Translations under genes and position numbers: made by a program
From: HGM04593 sp045588485
GTDB taxonomy: Bacteria; Bacteroidota; Bacteroidia; Bacteroidales; Bacteroidaceae
NCBI GenBank assembly: GCA_045588485.1
Contig: JAZNEI010000028.1
Coordinates: forward strand, 1 to 64,000
Reading direction: 5' to 3'
Length of the DNA: 64,000 bases
Part shown: piece by piece, positions 62,316 to 64,000 of the stretch
Position numbering within the stretch: position 1 is the first letter of the stretch
How the letters are laid out: each line of letters starts with the position of its first letter
Notes under the pieces: model-generated
Databases searched by the model: none
Seen by the model: the letters and a program-made list of their open reading frames with translations, nothing else
What the model was told of the DNA's origin: nothing

Positions 62316-63374
62316 TTATTTTTCGTTATAGTCTCCTCGTCCAAAATCTATATGGTAACCTATTGTTGCAAGCCTCTTCGCAAGTTCGTCGAGTGCTTGA
62401 GCCGACTCACTGCCCAAGCTCTTTTTACCATTATATATACTATATTTACTGCGCACCTCGGGTGGCGACAGGTTAGGCATGACAACGTTTGCACCGGCAA
62501 GGATGGCACGCTCCCTGCCATTCTCGTCAATAGTTGCCAGCGCTGTTGTTGCCGGTATCAGAGCCTTCGGAAAGCGTAGGCGCAGCAAAGATACAACAAG
62601 AATTGTAAAATCGACCGAACCGGCAGAGAATTGTTCGAACGGAGTATTTCCGGCAGGAATAAACGGTCCTATGCCAATCATCTGCGGCCTTAGTTCATCA
62701 ATATAAATAAGGTCATCAACAATATTCTCTATTGTCTGATAGGGCGACCCTATCATCATTCCGCTTCCCGTTTGAAAGCCGAGGTTTTTCAGTGTTTGTA
62801 GTGCCTCGCGCCTCTTTACCGCACTCATGGCACGCGGATGCAACCTGGCATAATGTTCGTCGCAGCGTGTCTCGTGACGCAACAGATAGCGGTCGGCACC
62901 AGCCTCGCGCATCGCACGATACCCCTCGGCACTGCGTTCACCCACCGACAAGGTAACAGCCTTATCGGGAAAAATATCCTTTATCGAGCGTACCACATCC
63001 ACAACCCAAGCATCATCCTGTTTCACATCCTCGCCACCCTGCAACACAAACGTATTGAACCCTAAAGCAGCCCCCTCGCGGCAGCAATCGAGTATCTCTT
63101 CTTTTGTAAGGCGATAGCGCATTGCAGCTTTATTGCTACACCTTAGCCCACAGTAGAAACAGTTGTTACGGCAATAAGAACTTATCTCTATAAGGCCACG
63201 TACAAACACCCCTTTGCCAAAATTCTCTACCGCTATGCGCGAAGCCTCGCTGCGAAGCCTCTCACATGCTTCGGGATTTCCTGCCGAAGACAACAAGAAG
63301 CGCCAATCGTCACGGCTCAGTGATGCTCCTCCGATAACACGGTCAATAATATTTTGTAAATCCTCAAAATTCAT
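62316..63374 (-). CDS. hydE: [FeFe]-hydrogenase maturation radical SAM enzyme HydE
   Basis: 352 aa. Radical SAM motif SSYCRNNCFYCGLRCSN, then FVLQGGEDV and the BioB-like barrel (GSGMMIGSPYQT, GIGPFIPAGNTPF). It builds the dithiomethylamine-bearing iron synthon with HydG and HydF. It is the first gene of the hydE-hydG-hydF operon and divergent from the hydrogenase gene. Confidence 0.95.
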   Translation of the reverse strand: MNFEDLQNIIDRVIGGASLSRDDWRFLLSSAGNPEACERLRSEASRIAVENFGKGVFVRGLIEISSYCRNNCFYCGLRCSNKAAMRYRLTKEEILDCCREGAALGFNTFVLQGGEDVKQDDAWVVDVVRSIKDIFPDKAVTLSVGERSAEGYRAMREAGADRYLLRHETRCDEHYARLHPRAMSAVKRREALQTLKNLGFQTGSGMMIGSPYQTIENIVDDLIYIDELRPQMIGIGPFIPAGNTPFEQFSAGSVDFTILVVSLLRLRFPKALIPATTALATIDENGRERAILAGANVVMPNLSPPEVRSKYSIYNGKKSLGSESAQALDELAKRLATIGYHIDFGRGDYNEK

Positions 63375-63531
63375 AAAATGCGACTTTCACAGTGCTCAAC
63401 AATATTAAATTTCGACTGTAAAATTACAAATTTGCAAAAAAACAAGCAATTAAGCTCTATATAAAAAGGTTTATTTGTCATCGGATATAAATATTTATAA
63501 ATTCATAATATAATTTATGATTTTTTTATCT

Positions 63532-63581
63532 ATTTTTGCCGATAACTGCGAATATAGTGGCATTATCATAAACTATTTTTG
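63532..63581 (+). promoter_or_regulatory. Two -7 elements upstream of the hydrogenase gene
   Basis: TATTTTTG occurs at 63532-63539 and at 63574-63581; both match TAnnTTTG exactly. No TTTG lies at 19-21 bp before either, so strength is uncertain. The 63375-63531 part of the divergent gap is AT-rich without further features. Confidence 0.45.
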
Positions 63582-63625
63582 CAGTTCAGATATAAACAAT
63601 CGACAAAACCAAACTTTAAACAACT

Positions 63626-64000
63626 ATGGCATACAACAACAATGTAATGTTCGTGAGATACCAGCTTCTCTCAAAGTTGGTGAAAATGTGGAAACAAGAC
63701 GAGCTATTGGGCAACATCGACAAGATGCTTCTTGAGATGTATCCTCGCAAACGTAATCCCAAGGGACGTTGCTGTGTATACAAAGAACGCGCCGTGATGA
63801 AATACAAGACTATGGCAATGCTGGGCTTTGATATGAGCGACGAGGTTGACGAGGGTGAACGTCTGAGCAGCTACGTACAGCGTATGTACGACCGCGAGAT
63901 GCCCGATGACAAGCGCGGTATCCTGAGTGTAATGGACGAAGCCTGTTCATCGTGTGTGAAGATTAACTATGAGATTACACACCTATGCCGCGGATGCGTT
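63626..64000 (+). CDS. [FeFe]-hydrogenase, group-B-like, N-terminal part (cut by window end)
   Basis: The ATG at 63626 opens a frame that runs to the window edge (125 codons). The N-terminus MAYNNNVMFVRYQLLSKLV, the segment NPKGRCCVYKERAVMKYK, and the Cys pattern CSSC...CRGCV match the start of group B hydrogenases of Bacteroidales, which place an unusual N-terminal domain before the ferredoxin clusters. The H-cluster motifs lie outside the window, so identification depends on these segments and on the maturases next door. Confidence 0.82.
   Translation, partial: MAYNNNVMFVRYQLLSKLVKMWKQDELLGNIDKMLLEMYPRKRNPKGRCCVYKERAVMKYKTMAMLGFDMSDEVDEGERLSSYVQRMYDREMPDDKRGILSVMDEACSSCVKINYEITHLCRGCV

Overview
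The window looks like a chromosome segment of an anaerobic gut-type member of the Bacteroidales. The reasons are the promoter style (TTTG, about 20 bp, then TAnnTTTG, with weak ribosome binding sites), an S16 ribosomal protein with a long Ala/Lys/Glu tail, DUF4136/DUF5715/DUF6057-type proteins, TonB-linked outer-membrane proteins, and a group-B-like [FeFe]-hydrogenase beside its HydE/HydG/HydF maturases. No species is assigned.

Layout. 0.6-12.4 kb: one minus-strand export operon. In transcription order it encodes a membrane fusion protein, two MacB/FtsX-type permeases, (a repeat block), an ABC ATPase, a TolC-like channel, a second pair of permeases (the last broken by an in-frame TAG), an NtrC-type response regulator and its histidine kinase. 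A good sigma-54 promoter with an upstream dyad lies in front of it, so the operon probably carries its own sigma-54 activator. 8.2-8.6 and 12.6-13.9 kb: REP/REPIN repeats, with a REP-associated tyrosine transposase (RAYT) lying inside one REPIN. 14-21.4 kb: asparaginase, DUF362 ferredoxin protein, LicD-like protein, rpsP, an S41-like lipoprotein whose catalytic Ser is missing, and a three-gene envelope operon.

21.5-28.6 kb is accessory DNA. A minus-strand cassette (unknown protein, DUF4177-like protein, M48 metallopeptidase, YaaW/UPF0174 protein and a frameshifted glycine-zipper membrane protein) is divergent from an AT-rich plus-strand cassette. The plus-strand cassette holds an HTH protein with a hydrophobic tail, a radical SAM/SPASM enzyme with a PqqD/RRE-like N-terminus, a 34-residue peptide ending in a Cys/Trp-rich core, and a U32-peptidase-like protein. 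I read this as a candidate RiPP (modified peptide) pathway and as the best candidate for an undescribed system here.

28.7-50 kb is mostly core: a GDPD-like lipoprotein, aminopeptidase P, TonB, tRNA-His, a DUF6057-like membrane protein with glycogen branching enzyme, a YhcH protein, a MORN-repeat protein, M16 homologue-kdsB-PBP1A, pyrB-pyrI-flavin reductase-barrel protein, glyA, a large TonB-dependent outer-membrane protein, and an ECF sigma factor with a membrane partner. 50.9-56.3 kb holds three tandem paralogous acyl-CoA-synthetase-like genes. 56.8-58.6 kb encodes a carboxyltransferase whose biotin domain lacks the biotinyl lysine. 58.7-64 kb holds a DUF5715-like protein, hydF, hydG, hydE and, divergently, the start of the hydrogenase gene, cut by the window end.
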